Shown here: piece after piece, positions 1-11,863 of the stretch | Numbering within the stretch: position 1 is the stretch's first letter | Layout of the letters: each line of letters starts with the position of its first letter | Assembly: GCA_016806645.1 (NCBI GenBank) | Contig: JACSYO010001682.1 | Span: 4,321,501-4,385,500 of the forward strand | From: Ophiodon elongatus | Taxonomy: Eukaryota > Chordata > Actinopteri > Perciformes > Hexagrammidae | Length of the DNA stretch: 64,000 nt | Direction of reading: 5' to 3' | The notes under the pieces: generated by a model | Told to the model about the DNA's origin: nothing | What the model saw: the letters and a program-made list of their open reading frames with translations, nothing else | Databases searched by the model: none | Position numbers and translations under genes: made by a program

Positions 1-258
1 CTCTTCCGCCATGTCTGAGTCATTTCCTGCTTCTCTCCTACTCATGTGTCCCACTGATTTAGAAGTTAGTTCCTCCCCTACACGAGGCAATATAATGCCT
101 GAAAAGGAGTCTCTACTGTTCTCCACAGCATCTTCAAAACTCACGTTCCTATTTTTCTTCAGATTAAAACTCAGCCCAGTGCCTCCTTGCATTATATCCT
201 CATTGTCCTCCTCGGAGAGGGACCTGAAAGACTTCAGAATGGCTTTTTGCTCCTCCAT
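1..258 (-). CDS. fmn1: fmn1 internal coding segment, truncated at window edge
   Basis: Read on the minus strand, an open frame runs 86 codons from an ATG at 258-256 to base 1 with no stop. It begins MEEQKAILKSFRSLSEEDNE and is acidic and Ser-rich. The start resembles a segment I recall from mammalian formin-1 (an acidic stretch followed by a 'LKAFHSL'-type motif), and position and strand fit the exons at 3361-3539 and 7502-9119. The 5' border is unresolved. An in-frame TGA lies two codons before the ATG, so the segment is either an isoform start or a spliced exon using a nearby AG. No strong pyrimidine tract is visible. The upstream exon ends in phase 0, so an acceptor just inside the ATG (before GAG or CAA) would keep frame. 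Family assignment is inference. Confidence 0.5.
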   Translation of the reverse strand, partial: MEEQKAILKSFRSLSEEDNEDIMQGGTGLSFNLKKNRNVSFEDAVENSRDSFSGIILPRVGEELTSKSVGHMSRREAGNDSDMAEE

Positions 259-2338
259 CGCTCATAAGTCGCTCATAAGACAGTGGTGACATTATCCAGA
301 GTGGCGAGAGCAGGATGTTCTTGAAAAGCTTTCCCCACAATGTCAACAAGTGTGGTACGTATTTAAACTGTTCATATTTGAGAAGAGCAACATTGTGCTA
401 TCTTACATTAGAAGGATGTCGTCTCAGAAGGTGTAATTGGTGTTCAGGCATCTGTATGGCATGCACTCATTTGTATAGCTGATTCCAGGATCATGCAACA
501 TCCATTTACTATTAATAATAATGAGAAAGAAAAGTCAATAAAGTTGTATCACCACTTGTGGAAATCCGACCTGTTTCAGCTCCAGTTTGATGAAAAGAAA
601 TAGATTTATCCTTTCACTGCTACAACAGCTCCGTCATGTCTTACAGTAGAACTACATTTCCAGACATATAACTGGAAGTTAGTTGCTTGGAGCCACCAAT
701 AACAGGGGAGAAATCCACACAGTAATGGAAAAAGGAAACTTTCCAAGCCCCAGCTCCATGGCTCTGCTGGTCAGAGTGACTCAACCACAATTAAAAGTCA
801 GATCCAAGTCCTGGGTTTTCAAGTTCTGCCTCCTTTTCCCTCTGGCTCCTTCTAGAGCTTCTGTAGTTTACACAGCAGCATCTTGTACGCCATCCTGCAG
901 ATTGTCATTGTGTTATTGGAAGCAGATGGTGACTTAAGCCACTGTTTGTGACAACACCCTGACAGATCCATGAGGCATTGGGCAAAGAAAGCCACCCAGA
1001 ACAGATGGAGGGGAACCACACCCAGAGCTGACGGAGGGTAAACAGGACTGCCACGGATCACTTGCTAAACATTATGGCCTGTAAATTCACAGTTACAGGG
1101 AGGTCTCTCAGCTATCCTGCAGGTACTGAGCAGCACTCTGCTAATCAGGGCGTCTTAGTGGGTCTAGCCCCACCTGCACCGTACTGTTAATCAGTTCACT
1201 TTACATCAAACATACACTGTGGAGAGGAACTCTGGCAGATTATTGGTTGTAAAAAAATAAAGTGACAAATTATTTCAAGTCGGTGACACAGATCAACACA
1301 AAAGAAGGAAGCCATAAAAAAGTAAGAAATATCTCAAAAATAAATAAACCTTACAGACCAATTAATCAAGTAAATACATTCTCAAAGAAGTAATTACATT
1401 GAAAAATACCAATTAATGCATAAATAAACAAATACATTCTCAAAACAAAGATACACCTTGTTTCACAGTCAAGCTGGTGATATTGATCAATACTAAAAAT
1501 GGTAAAATAAATAAATTGAAAATAAGTACCAAAAAAATGTGTATGTATAAAATCTCACAAAGAAAGAGGGGAGTCATTTTTAATACAGAAAGGTAAGAAT
1601 ACTTTATGTGCTTAACATGCGCACAAATACAGGCACCGAATGGATGAGAACTCAGAGAAACGCTTGGAGTGGCACACATGTCAAGCTACATGAGGAAGAG
1701 CATTTTCTACTGTTTTTTATGGATTCCTGAGTTAAAAAAAAATCGAAATGAGACCTTAAACTTCCTCCGTCCTTGGTTCAGGTTATTCTTTGTTCTCAGG
1801 TTCCACCCTTATTTGCTTTTATATTACATTATCAGCAGCAGGAAAGTGAACTGTTTACTGCATGCCACTACACTGTTTAACTTTCTCTAACAATTACTTT
1901 ACTCAGAGACATGCCTGAAACTCTGCAGCAGCGTCTTAACTTGGTACACTTAACTTAAGCGTTCCCTTGGGAGGGACACTGCTGCCTTTATTATGTGAGC
2001 TGTGTTTATGTAATAGGAATGAATACAGATAATCCCATGAAAGAGCATTAGAGTCAGAGAGCACACGCACAACACTCCTGAGGAAACACACTGGACTGAA
2101 TACAGAATAAAGCAGCAGAAATATATATACACATAATAAAAAACATTAACAACAGAGTTTTCATTTATAGTAGAAAGAATATAGGACATAATATGGACAT
2201 ATTCTTTAAATACCATATCCAGTCTGACGCTACTCTGAACTCAAACAAGCTTTAAGTTATGGAGAAGTTGGAGAGTTATGTACCACAGCTACACTATATT
2301 GTGATATGTTGATATACTGTATATGGCACACACACTGT

Positions 2339-2359
2339 ATATATATATATATATATATT
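2339..2359. repeat. (AT)n microsatellite
   Basis: Uninterrupted alternating AT run just after a short CACACAC tract. Confidence 0.9.
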
Positions 2360-2448
2360 ATTTATAAATTTGTACCCTTGCTTATCTTTTTTTTACCCTG
2401 TTTCAATAGGCATTTTGGATTGCATATTTGCATGAATTACATGATATG

Positions 2449-2473
2449 TATTATTATTATTATTATTATTATT
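2449..2473. repeat. (TAT)n microsatellite
   Basis: About eight TAT units in an AT-rich intronic setting. Confidence 0.9.
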
Positions 2474-2662
2474 GGTCAAAATATATGCAGTTTGTCTCAA
2501 CTCTCGGCCCCACACACTCATGTGTACAGAAGGAAAGAGGCAGAGCTTAAGAGCTCTAAACCCTAGTAAACCATTATATGCTAATACAGATGCCATTGCG
2601 TATACAAGGCACCTACAGAGTCGCATTAAATCTCTTGTTATGTAACAACAAGGAACTCTTTG

Positions 2663-2663
<1 letters not shown>

Positions 2664-2714
<51 letters not shown>
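2664..2714. repeat. (CA)n microsatellite
   Basis: About 25 uninterrupted CA units. Confidence 0.95.
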
Positions 2715-2716
<2 letters not shown>

Positions 2717-3360
2717 TATGAGGCTTTTCTTTAACCTGAATCTACAGGACAGCGAAGCAAGAGACCAGACTCCACTACAGTGGGAATATGTAGGTTAATG
2801 ATGATGGAATATTTTTAGTTTACAAAACCGTTGTATTTTCATTGAAATTAGACAGAAAACACCACAAGCAAAAGTGCATCTGAGTCTAGAGCTACAACAA
2901 CAAGATGAAAACACTTTTTTATTTATTTAAACTTTTCCATCACCACACATGCAGAAAGTATATTAAGTGCTTTTAACTGTAGTAAAAAGTTACAAGTTAA
3001 GGGGAAAAGCCACATTTCCATGCACTTACACCGTGGTACATGTCATCTTGTTTTCACCCCAGATTACACACATTTCATAAGAGTGTCACTTTATGTCACA
3101 CTTTCTGGTGTTGGCCCAGTGTCTGTCAGCTCTTGTGTTTTACTGGAGCGAGTAAATGGTTAGGTATTGTGCTCTGGATTACTTTGGCACACAATCATGA
3201 GCCAATAATCTGCAAGTTGTCTTTTTTAGTCTAACACTATAACAGCTAATTTAAGTGTCACATGGTCAGATGAAAAAACTGCAGATTTTTAGGTTGTGGT
3301 AATACTCCAAACTGCCAGTCTAGGCAGCATAACACAGATACAGTCTCCAAAACTACTCAC

Positions 3361-3539
3361 CCGTAACTCCGGTGGGAGAGGCGTGGATGTCGGTGTATCG
3401 ATGATGTCGTCTTCAGGTGCAGTGATGCGCAGGAAGTCGATGTGTTTCGGTCTGGAGGGATGAGAGAGGGACCTGCAGAAGGAGAGAGACTCCTCGACTT
3501 CCTGCTGCCAGATCTTCTCCTGTCTCTGCAGAGCCTCAT
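3361..3539 (-). CDS. fmn1: fmn1 coding exon (179 nt)
   Basis: On the minus strand a C-rich acceptor (CCCCCCAG) precedes the exon and the strong donor CGG|GTGAGT follows it. The exon reads two bases that complete a split Asp codon, then EALQRQEKIWQQEVEESLSF and onward through RPKHIDFLRITAPEDD to PPELR, ending in phase 0. The split first codon matches the phase-1 donor of the large exon at 7502, giving a continuous frame. The dense charged and hydrophobic pattern and the clean borders mark a real exon. Assignment to formin-1 rests on strand, position and phase together with recalled formin-1 sequence. No FH1 or FH2 domain lies within the window; those exons would be further left. Confidence 0.8.
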
Positions 3540-4013
3540 CTGGGGGGAAAGGAGTCAAATCATCGTCAGAGCAGAATCATTATTTTTGCCACTATATCTA
3601 GATCTGCTTCTATAAAAACAGCATCAAAAGACAAAAAAACCCCACAGAATCTGATATTTCTTTGAGCTCCGATTTGGGCACATTTTCACATGTGGTCTTA
3701 CATCTGGCACATATCTGGTGTATGACAGTCTCAAGTGTCAATCAAATCTATAGTATTTCAATATCAAAGTGAAACAGCAGCTGGTGCCTCTGAAAAACAA
3801 AATGCTTTTAATATTTCCTTTCATTATGGAGGGAAATGCTTTCCACACATGACTATTGCCCATGGCTACTGTTAAGTTGCCTTTAAACCAACCAAATTAA
3901 ATGAAATGAATCAACACAGAGATAATTGACTGACCTGCAGTAAATATTGTCGGTTATGCTACAGTGTCACCATGAGGACATAAGACAGAACTTCAGCTAT
4001 AAATCAATACGAA

Positions 4014-4019
<6 letters not shown>

Positions 4020-4052
<33 letters not shown>
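4020..4052. repeat. (CT)n microsatellite
   Basis: Sixteen or so uninterrupted CT units. Confidence 0.95.
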
Positions 4053-4054
<2 letters not shown>

Positions 4055-4322
4055 AACGTTTGCATCTCAAAAGGAGCAATAAACACCACCAGCATTCTGG
4101 TTGTCAAACTTTATTTGACTGTTTTTCTAACTGTTTGATATACTGCTTTGCTTTCCACTTTAACCTGTGTCCAATGATTAATCCATTGTCCTCTGCAGTC
4201 AGTGGACACCTGTTGAGATGTGTCTATATTGTGATGCTTGTGGAAATGTTTTGTGCCTGATAAAGATCTAGAACTGATCTACTATCAGCACTCTAGATTT
4301 TATACCAATATCCATTCCCATT

Positions 4323-4583
4323 CTATTCCAGTCTACACCCTGTTGCCAGTTTATAGCTTGGCACACATAGAGACAGACAACCATTCACGCTCACGTTCAC
4401 ACCTACAGGCAATTTAGAGCCTCCGATTCTTTGGACTGTGGGAAGAAGCCAGAGGAAACCCACTCTGCCACGGGGAGAATGTGCAAACGCCACGCATAAG
4501 GAGCACCGGGGATTGGGGATCGAACCCCGGCCCCTCTTGCTGTGAGGTGACAGTGCTAGCCACCGCACCACCATACCAGTATG
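4323..4583 (-). mobile_element. tRNA-like SINE / teleost dispersed repeat
   Basis: Read on the minus strand it begins GGTGGTGCGGTGGCTAGCAC, which resembles a tRNA A-box region. It continues to a B-box-like GGTTCGATCCCC, then a body with the 'TTCCTCTGGCTTCTTCCCACA' and 'GTCCAAAGAATCGGAGG' type phrases and 'GAACGTGAGCGTGAATGG'. This order is characteristic of a dispersed repeat very common in fish genomes. It is diverged and probably inactive. A fragment of the same family lies near 60.65 kb in the opposite orientation. The exact Repbase name cannot be given without a search. Confidence 0.75.
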
Positions 4584-5908
4584 CAAAATTATTTAATTTC
4601 AAGATGTTGCACAGTTGATTTATCAAATGCTCTAGAATGAGATGCAGTTTCTACTCTTGTAAAAAAATTGTTTTGCAAAGCACACAAACACACATACCCT
4701 AATCTTGTGGTGAAGAATAACAAACAAAACAGACACGAAAGCAGAGTCTGCACCCCGAAAGCTGCTCTCAGGATGTACAAATTTAGCTGACATGTTATAA
4801 TAAATACATGCACATGCAACAACATACATGAGAGCAGATATAGCTATTCATAGTGTTGTATTAAGCATTGCCATCCCTATTAGTTACCTGCTATGCAGTC
4901 TACTGATGGATGATGATGTTTAGAATTAATTTGGATATATATTTAAGTATGCAAACTATCTATTTATCTATTTCTATTCAACAATCACCTTTCTAAGTTG
5001 CCACAGTAGGAATCGGGGGTTCAATTCCCACTGCAATCAAGCTAAAATATACTATTTAGATTAAAATGTGTAGCTGATGTGGTGAAAGCAGCTCAACCTT
5101 GTTTTCTTTCACTTCCGGCATCCAGATTTTCCCCATTTATTGCCGAGCTGGTCACACAGTCCTCGCTCTATCGTTTGGGTACATAGAAGAAGCCGTTCTG
5201 TAGTAAATCCATCAGTATCATTTCAGATTAGAGTTCCAACAGAGATGATAGTTGTGTAACTTTCAGCGGACTCATGACCGTCCTCAAAGCCAGATTAAAC
5301 AGCTTATGGAAATGTGTTATCTGTCCTCCATTTGACCACACTGAAGAGAACACTGGGTTTTGAGAATAAAACCCTCCAAAGGCTCTGCATGCCTTTCTTC
5401 CTTTCGCTCTAATCACCACTCTCTAAAGATGTGTTGTATTTCACAAAGCTCAGAGCATTAATCCCATTTGGACAGCTGGGCGTCCTGCTGCACAGCCTGG
5501 TCGAGCTCTCATTTCCCTAAAAGGGAGGAAGAGACATCTGACGATAGCTGAATACGAGACTCAAGCAATCATTTCTATACATTAATTAGGTACAGCAGCT
5601 TCAAGAGTGCTCACGTAACCTTATTCCACACTGTCTCTGAAGAGACAGTGTGTTGAAGATCAGCTCTTCATTGAAGAAACCTGATGTTTTAACTGATATT
5701 GCTCAAAACTCCACATTTTTTTAGCAAATATGAAGAATTGAGATGATGTTTCTGGAGTGTTTATACACAGTTATGGACAAATAAATGCCACCAGAGAAAC
5801 AAAATGTCCTTATCATTTACCATAAGAGGCGTATAATAAGTTGCATAGCCTTGTATTTTCTTTTAATTGATCCAGTGAGGTGTTTAATGTTTGCATCCAT
5901 CTACAAAG

Positions 5909-5909
<1 letters not shown>

Positions 5910-5944
<35 letters not shown>
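5910..5944. repeat. (CA)n microsatellite
   Basis: About 17 CA units within the fmn1 intron. Confidence 0.95.
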
Positions 5945-5946
<2 letters not shown>

Positions 5947-6056
5947 TCTCTGGCTGTTCTTTAAATGGAAACTCGGGCTGTCTCAGGTCAGTGCCAGTTC
6001 AGGACTACGAGGCTATATCCACATCAGGTGCTCTCTGGTAAGTCATGCCTGAGCGA

Positions 6057-6129
6057 ACACACACACCCAGACACACACACACACCCAGACACACACACAC
6101 AAACACAAACACACACACACAGACAGACA

Positions 6130-6190
<61 letters not shown>
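6057..6190. repeat. compound (CA)n microsatellite
   Basis: CA tracts interrupted by CCCAGACA and CAGACAGACAGA variants, then a long pure CA run. It produces artificial Thr-His or Cys-Val open frames on both strands. Confidence 0.95.
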
Positions 6191-6192
<2 letters not shown>

Positions 6193-6284
6193 GTGGTGGT
6201 ATGTCAGACCAGCAAGGGGTCATTATTTACAGACTACCACACATCCTTCCTGTCTGCTTCAGCTGCTGTGGTGAAAAAGAGAGA

Positions 6285-6286
<2 letters not shown>

Positions 6287-6315
<29 letters not shown>

Positions 6316-6316
6316 C
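6287..6316. repeat. (GT)n microsatellite
   Basis: GT run about 100 bp downstream of the compound CA tract. The two could pair as an imperfect hairpin. Confidence 0.9.
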
Positions 6317-7501
6317 GTGCACGTGGGTGAGAGAGTCAGACTACACCACCACCAGACTGAGTTCACAGCATTCAAATCAGAGTGTCTTAGTCAACGATTA
6401 AATCTGACAGTTAGGATTTTACAGACATCTGCTCTTCTTCCTCGTCTGTTCACTTCACTAACCAGCCACTAAAAGTCCACCTCATTCTGTTTCTTTCTCT
6501 CTACTTTCTCTCCACCGTACGCTGACTGACCATGAAGCACATAATGAAGCTACAAGAACAGCAAAATCCTTAAAAAATACTTCATAGTATCCTCCATACT
6601 AGTAAACTGAATCTGAAACGAACCAATAGAGTCAACTCTGGCTGTCATGTAACATCCTGTCAGGCTCAATGAAATGAGTAACATTTCTCTGTACTCACCT
6701 TTCTTTGTACTTTTACTCTATAATACTTTAAGAAAACCTCAATATCTTAATGATAGATTGGCTATCGACCAGAGGTGAGACCAAGTCATTGTTTTGCACG
6801 TCTCAAGTCTTTGCACTCGAGTCCCAAGAACTAAACTTTGAGTTTGGAGACTGAAGCCTAAACAAGTCTTATATTACTCTCTCCTCTGACATTTTAACAA
6901 CAGAGTAATAGTATATTAAATTTATATAAATCATGAATGCTTTAGACTGAATTCAATAAAAAAAAGATCTAGGGATTTGTGCCACACTTTTTAAATAAGA
7001 TACTTTTCAATCTTTGGGCTTAAGAGGAAGGTATCAACTATTTTTTTAAGTTAAAAGGTTTGAGTCCAACTCATGTGACTCCATTCCACACCTCTGAGAT
7101 TTGATCTATTTTATCACAAAGTTTACTAATTTATATCACTATGTGCCTTCTTTTTATTTATTTTTTACTGTATTTAATTTCAACAATGTCCATCTGCTGA
7201 TGAAGATCATGTGATACAATCAAAAGCTCTAGAGCAGCTACTAAATAGACCTTGTGGTGAGACTGCTGCTTGCAAAGTCAAAGCTGAACTTTAAACCTCA
7301 TTTTCAGTTAATAATTTAGTTCGTTTTTTAACGACAGTTTGCGTGGAATCATTTTTTGGGACAATAGAGTTTGTAAAACTGTCACATAATATGATCGTAT
7401 CATCAGAATATTATGCATCTTAATGTTGATAGACAATAATATTGAGTTATTGCTGAGCCCTATGTGACTCGTTGTTGTAGTAGCATGATTAGCATCATTA
7501 C

Positions 7502-9119
7502 CTGAAGAGAGTAGATCATCTTGACAGGTTTCTGTCTCACCGGAGCATCTGCACATCTGATTCTGTTCCCTCTTCCTGCTATTCTTCTGATAATTTTCTA
7601 TCCCGCCACAGTCTGCAGCCCCCTGAGGGAATACTCTGTCTTCAACCGAGCTTCTCCACCTTATGTGACGCTCACAGATGTCTTTTTCCTGCTGGCTGGT
7701 CCAGGGGGACAGGATGGGAGACAGGATGGGAGACGTGCCCTCAAAGCTGCTGGATGTTCTCGGAGAAAAATCCAGGAGTGCAGACAGAGACGGCGAAGGT
7801 GAAAGTGAGGGCGATGAATTATTTGGCACAGTAGAGGTGAAGGGGTGAGAATATGACGGTAGGTTCGGGGGCCTTCTTGTTGATCCTTCATGATCTGGCT
7901 TATAAGACGTATTCTTGGTCTCTGTGAAGGGTTCACTCTCTGCTTTTGATGCCTCCATCTTCAGGACCTGACGCAGACTCTGACTCAGAGCTTCACCCAG
8001 AGCTTGAAGCTCCTCGACCAGCAGAGGCTCGTCTTCATTGCACCTCTCGTTCTGGGTCTCACCAAAGCACTCATCTGAGATGAACTGAGCCTCATCTCTT
8101 CCGTCGCTGCCTTCGTTGATCCAGTCCGAACTGGTGACACTCACCCGACGTATGATCCCCTCCACTTCCTCAATCTTGCCCTTCACTCGCTGTGCTGCAG
8201 CCTTCTCCTCGTACCACCATTGAGAGGACTTCTCCTCTACACCTTCTGCCTTCTTCTCCTCTCTTGCTGCCTTGAAGCTCTTGGCTTTTTGAGTATTCCT
8301 GGTACTGTCTTCTGTCTTCATAGTGGAGGAGATATATGTAGAGTACACGTCGTTGTCATATTCAGAGAGGTCTGTGTCAGAGTCCGGGAGGGCACATTCT
8401 TCCTTCACAGAAAAATCCTCTCTTGTTTTGTTGAAAGATGCAGACAAGGCATCAGGCAGCTTCACTCTCCATGTTGGCTTTAACTCCTGTTGACTCCTGT
8501 TTCTCTCCTCCAACGATGAAACTCTTTCTTTTCCCATAACTCTCTTTCTCTGGGCGGCAGTAGTGCACATGATTGGCCCGTCTTCCTCGAAGTCCCACAC
8601 CCCAAAAGTAGGAGAGCTCGTCATGCTGAGCTTTGTCAGCCTACTCGCCTTGTGAGTCTTCTTGAGGTTATGCTGACAGCCGCCGGAGGAAACGAGACCC
8701 TCCACTCTTCTCCTTCTCTTCCGAGGAATCTGTAGTCTTGGGGATTTTGGTAAAGTATCCCGACTCTCTGTGTAACTATGAAGGTTCTGCTTATTCTTGG
8801 TACTCTGTTGGTTGCCCATGCTCATTGAAGTCTGGCACTCCAAACACAACGGGAACAACTCTGTCAGCCAGAAGTTGGAGGAGTCATCCAACACCTTGAG
8901 AATTTCTTTTAAGTCCAAAAGCACAAATTTGTCTGCTTGACCCGTCTTCGCTGCTCCAGCTGGACCCTCCTCCTTATAGTTTGAGGTTAGTCCTCCTTGG
9001 TGCTTCAGATGGGCTTTAAAGGGGGAAGCTGGGCCCCTGCAGTGGGAGAGGGATGGACTCACACAGACCCTCTCCCTGACCGGGACGTAGAGGTTTAAGG
9101 TAGCGCGAGTGCCCTCCAT
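7502..9119 (-). CDS. fmn1: fmn1 large first coding exon (formin-1 N-terminus)
   Basis: Minus-strand ATG at 9119 begins MEGTRATLNLYVPVRE, closely matching the recalled mammalian formin-1 start (MEGT.CTL.L..P..E). A conserved-looking SMGNQ follows near residue 99, where mammals have TMGNQ. An in-frame TAA five codons upstream supports this start. The 539 codons plus one base are hydrophilic and apparently disordered: a basic KRRRR cluster near residue 137, acidic stretches, a Lys/Glu-rich segment, and a Ser-Pro-rich region near residues 440-480. No FH1 or FH2 is present; the long N-terminal exon of vertebrate formin-1 precedes those. The exon ends in phase 1 at CAG|GTAATG (7502). A second in-phase donor, TCCG|GTGAGA at 7541, would remove 13 codons. 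Formin-1 nucleates linear actin filaments and acts at cell junctions and in limb and kidney development. Confidence 0.88.
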
Positions 9120-9185
9120 GATGTTGTTTGATTACCACAGATAAAGCAGGAGACGAGGAATGGATTCTTTGGAGTGGTGAGACCA
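9120..9185 (-). other. fmn1: fmn1 5'UTR part of exon 2 (candidate)
   Basis: A minus-strand acceptor TTGTTGTCCAG|TGG at 9187-9186 precedes the ATG by about 66 bp, so the large coding exon probably starts at 9185. Inferred from splice consensus only. Confidence 0.5.
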
Positions 9186-10350
9186 CTGGACAACAACATG
9201 AATCTTAACACAGAAAGATTAAAGTGTTTTAAATGAGTGCATATGCATAAATAAATAGAAAATGATGTTCTGACATTTCATGCACCAAATGATTCATCGA
9301 GAAAACAATAAGCAGATTAATTGTTGTTGAAAATGATCGTTAGCTGCAGCCATGCACTAAGGCAACCCACAGTGTAGGTTAATATTGCATGCATGTGAAA
9401 CTAATGCCTTGATGCCATGACCCTGTTATGTAACTTAAAGGTAATTATACGGAAGAAAATGTATTCACTTGAGTATTTCTTGAGGTATTTTACTTGAGTA
9501 TTTCTGTTATATATAGTCACTGTTTTGTAGGTTATGGCAGTCAAGTACTAATAGAGAGCTTGAGTGCTATTTTCCTGGTGAGAGGATACAGAGTCTGGTG
9601 CAGAAGGTTAAGACCAGGATGGTCATGTTGTAACGTTCAATAGTGTTACCTGCAATAAAGTCAGTTCGCCTGAAGATGAAGTCTCTACATCTAATAATTG
9701 ATGTCTGAAGATATCACAATTTCCATTCTATATTCATTTATACTTCTACTTTACTATATTTTGGTAGCCAACATTGTACTCTATATTTAGCTAAATCAAA
9801 TTATTTTGGAAAATATAATCAACTAGTACTAAAATGGATTACCATGTATTAAGGTACAGTACCAGGCAGAATATTAAATCCAAAAAAATGTCCCAGCTGC
9901 AATATTAGTGATACTCACATATTAATCCATCACTAATTATTTCCTTAAATTTTTACTTTTCGCACTTTAAATATATTTGGGTTGCCAATACTTGTGTACT
10001 TGCCCTTTTACTTTACTACTGCAGGACTTTAACTTGTAACAGATTATTTTGATATTATAGTTGTGCAACTTTTACTTCAGTAAAATGTCTAAGTACTTCC
10101 ATGCAAGCATTACTACCGTTTAACTTGACTGTTGTTTTTTTTTAAATTTTAATTACGTAAACTAAACAATCCAAGCACATCTAAACACAACTAAAACAAA
10201 GTATTAAAACACGTTTTTTAGAAAACGTCTTATTGACTATGCTTTAAAAAAATAGATTAGGCTAATATTCACATTCTTTTGAATCTTTATCATATAAAAG
10301 GTAAAAAATAAATAAAAAGTAACAGTAAATGTTTAGAGCCATTCACTTAC
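9186..10350. other. fmn1 intron 1 with diverged dispersed repeat
   Basis: No coding signal. Phrases such as 'ACTTGAGTATTTCT', 'TACTTCTACTTTACT' and 'AGTAAAATGTCTAAGTACTTCC' between about 9440 and 10,110 match a repeat common in fish genomes (the 'acttgagtatttccattttatg' family). A better copy lies near 50.7 kb. Confidence 0.5.
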
Positions 10351-10420
10351 TCGTAACGGTCCCACCTCCCCGTGCAGCAGCAGGTTTCTCTGTTGCAGCG
10401 ACGCTCAGGTGACAGACGAC
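10351..10420 (-). other. fmn1: fmn1 non-coding exon 1 (candidate)
   Basis: On the minus strand a strong donor, ACGA|GTAAGTGA, ends a GC-richer segment just inside a promoter-like region. It pairs naturally with the acceptor at 9187-9186. The 5' end is a guess; no transcript data are available. Confidence 0.45.
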
Positions 10421-10500
10421 AACTCCCCGCCCACTGAAGTGACGTAAACAGGTTCCATCCAATCAGCGCTGCTCGTGGGAATTCTGGAGACTCCTATTGG
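10420..10500 (-). promoter_or_regulatory. fmn1 promoter-like region
   Basis: A compact cluster of motifs lies upstream of the candidate first exon: a GC box (CCCCGCCC, 10425-10432), a CRE-like TGACGTAA (10440-10447), CCAAT on the plus strand (10459-10463) and CCAAT on the minus strand (10496-10500). Local GC content is clearly above the flanks. Sites are read by eye; activity is inferred. Confidence 0.5.
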
Positions 10501-11224
10501 TTCCTCAGATAAGATTCACTACCCTTAATCCCTTGGACTATTGTCACATACTGATGGGATCATGTAAACAAACAGACGGTGGGTTTAGTGAGGATTTCCC
10601 CTCATCCTAATCATTCGATCCATTTGAGACCGATCTACTGAATGAACATAGTAAACCAGGATTTACTGTGTTGTTGTTTTGTTTTTGTTTTTGTTTCTCG
10701 TATTTGTGTTGGGACAGGTTTTTGCAATGACAAAGTTGCAGTAGTGGCTTTGGCAATGTGACACAGTACAAGAAGTAGAGGGATATTCAGACAATTTTAC
10801 TTGAGTATATATTATTTTCTGTATATATAATGTAGTGTTCTCTATAACACTGTACTGTATATTATTAATCTTTGTTATTTTAAATTGTGCAAATAAACAC
10901 AACTAAACTTAAAAAAACTTAAAATATACAAAAGTAAAATTGCCCATTGTACAGCAGAATGGCCCTCTCAACTTCAGATTAATACATATTGTAATATTGT
11001 CTTAATATTACTGATCTATTAGTTTGTATGCATTTTCATGTTGTAGCTGGTGGAGTTAGAGCTAACTACAACTACTGAGTGTATGTTGGTTGGTACTTTG
11101 ATTCATAACATTATGAACTGATAACCTTTTTTTTGTATGTAAACTCTCAATGGGTAAAATAACTTGTAACTATACCTGTCAAATACATTGTAAAAAGTAT
11201 AATATTTCCTATTGAAATGTTGCG

Positions 11225-11295
11225 AATTCGAACTGTAAAGTAGCATGAAAATGGAAATACTTCTTTTAGTGCGGTACTTTATTCCACCACTATCT
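11225..11295 (-). repeat. fragment of the 'ACTTGAGTATTTCC' fish repeat family
   Basis: The reverse complement reads GTGGTGGAATAAAGTACCGC followed by 'AGTATTTCCATTTTCATGCTACTTTAC', matching the family also seen near 50.7 kb and, more diverged, at 9.4-10.1 kb. Confidence 0.5.
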
Positions 11296-11769
11296 GAGGA
11301 GAAATAATGTTGCTGCTTGTGAGTTCGGGCCAAAGGCTGCAGTACAATCTCTATATTAACCTGAAGCATGGGCGTTACATCGGCTGTCCTGCCAAACTGA
11401 CCATGGACTTTATGTAGGTCAGCTGTGCACCACGCTGGGCTGCACACTGGTCAGTGCGTGCACCGGGCTTATCTCACCTACTGGCCAGCTGTCTCTGAAG
11501 GATTACAGAAGTTTAAAGAAAGCAAACAGCCGTTAACTTAACTGCAACCCCAACGACGTCATTAATACAGGTAGTTTTGAAAAATAAGATGGATAATTAA
11601 GTGTTGGGTTACTCAGACTGCAAATGTAATTTATATTATGCATCACAATTGCAGCCTGTGACATCATTTGAATCTCCCTAGTTGTGGTTAAAAAAGGACC
11701 ATGACAATGGACTAGTAAATCTGCTGCTCCCTTTTTTCCTTCGTTATGGATTAATTTAGATACTGCCTT

Positions 11770-11812
11770 GTATATATGTATGTATATACTGTATATATAT
11801 ATATATATACTG

Positions 11813-11862
<50 letters not shown>
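11770..11862. repeat. (TA)n microsatellite, interrupted
   Basis: TATATA tracts broken by CTG and CA steps. Highly AT-rich and able to extrude cruciforms. Confidence 0.9.

Positions 11863-11863
<1 letters not shown>

Larger units (their letters stand above)
259..3360. other. fmn1 intron, AT-rich, with microsatellites
   Basis: No convincing coding exon is visible on either strand. Open frames here are short and of low complexity. The stretch contains an AT dinucleotide run, a TAT trinucleotide run and a CA run, annotated separately. A formin segment that mammals encode near here was looked for by eye and not found. Confidence 0.5.
3540..7501. other. fmn1 intron with repeats
   Basis: No coding exon seen. 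The stretch holds CT and CA microsatellites and a tRNA-like SINE in minus orientation, annotated separately. The remainder is AT-rich unique-looking sequence. Confidence 0.5.

Noticed and set aside
4323..4583. tRNA gene
   Set aside because: A- and B-box-like motifs are present but there is no cloverleaf or anticodon arm; the repeat body marks a SINE. The same holds for 54.66-54.95 kb.
5965..6401. Thr/His-rich and Cys/Val-rich frames on both strands
   Set aside because: Translations of the CA and GT microsatellites with no other coding feature.
7308..7501. Last 64 codons of the 603-codon minus-strand frame as fmn1 protein
   Set aside because: They follow the phase-1 donor CAG|GTAATG, and splicing there joins in frame to the exon at 3539. 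The tail is low-complexity and intronic.
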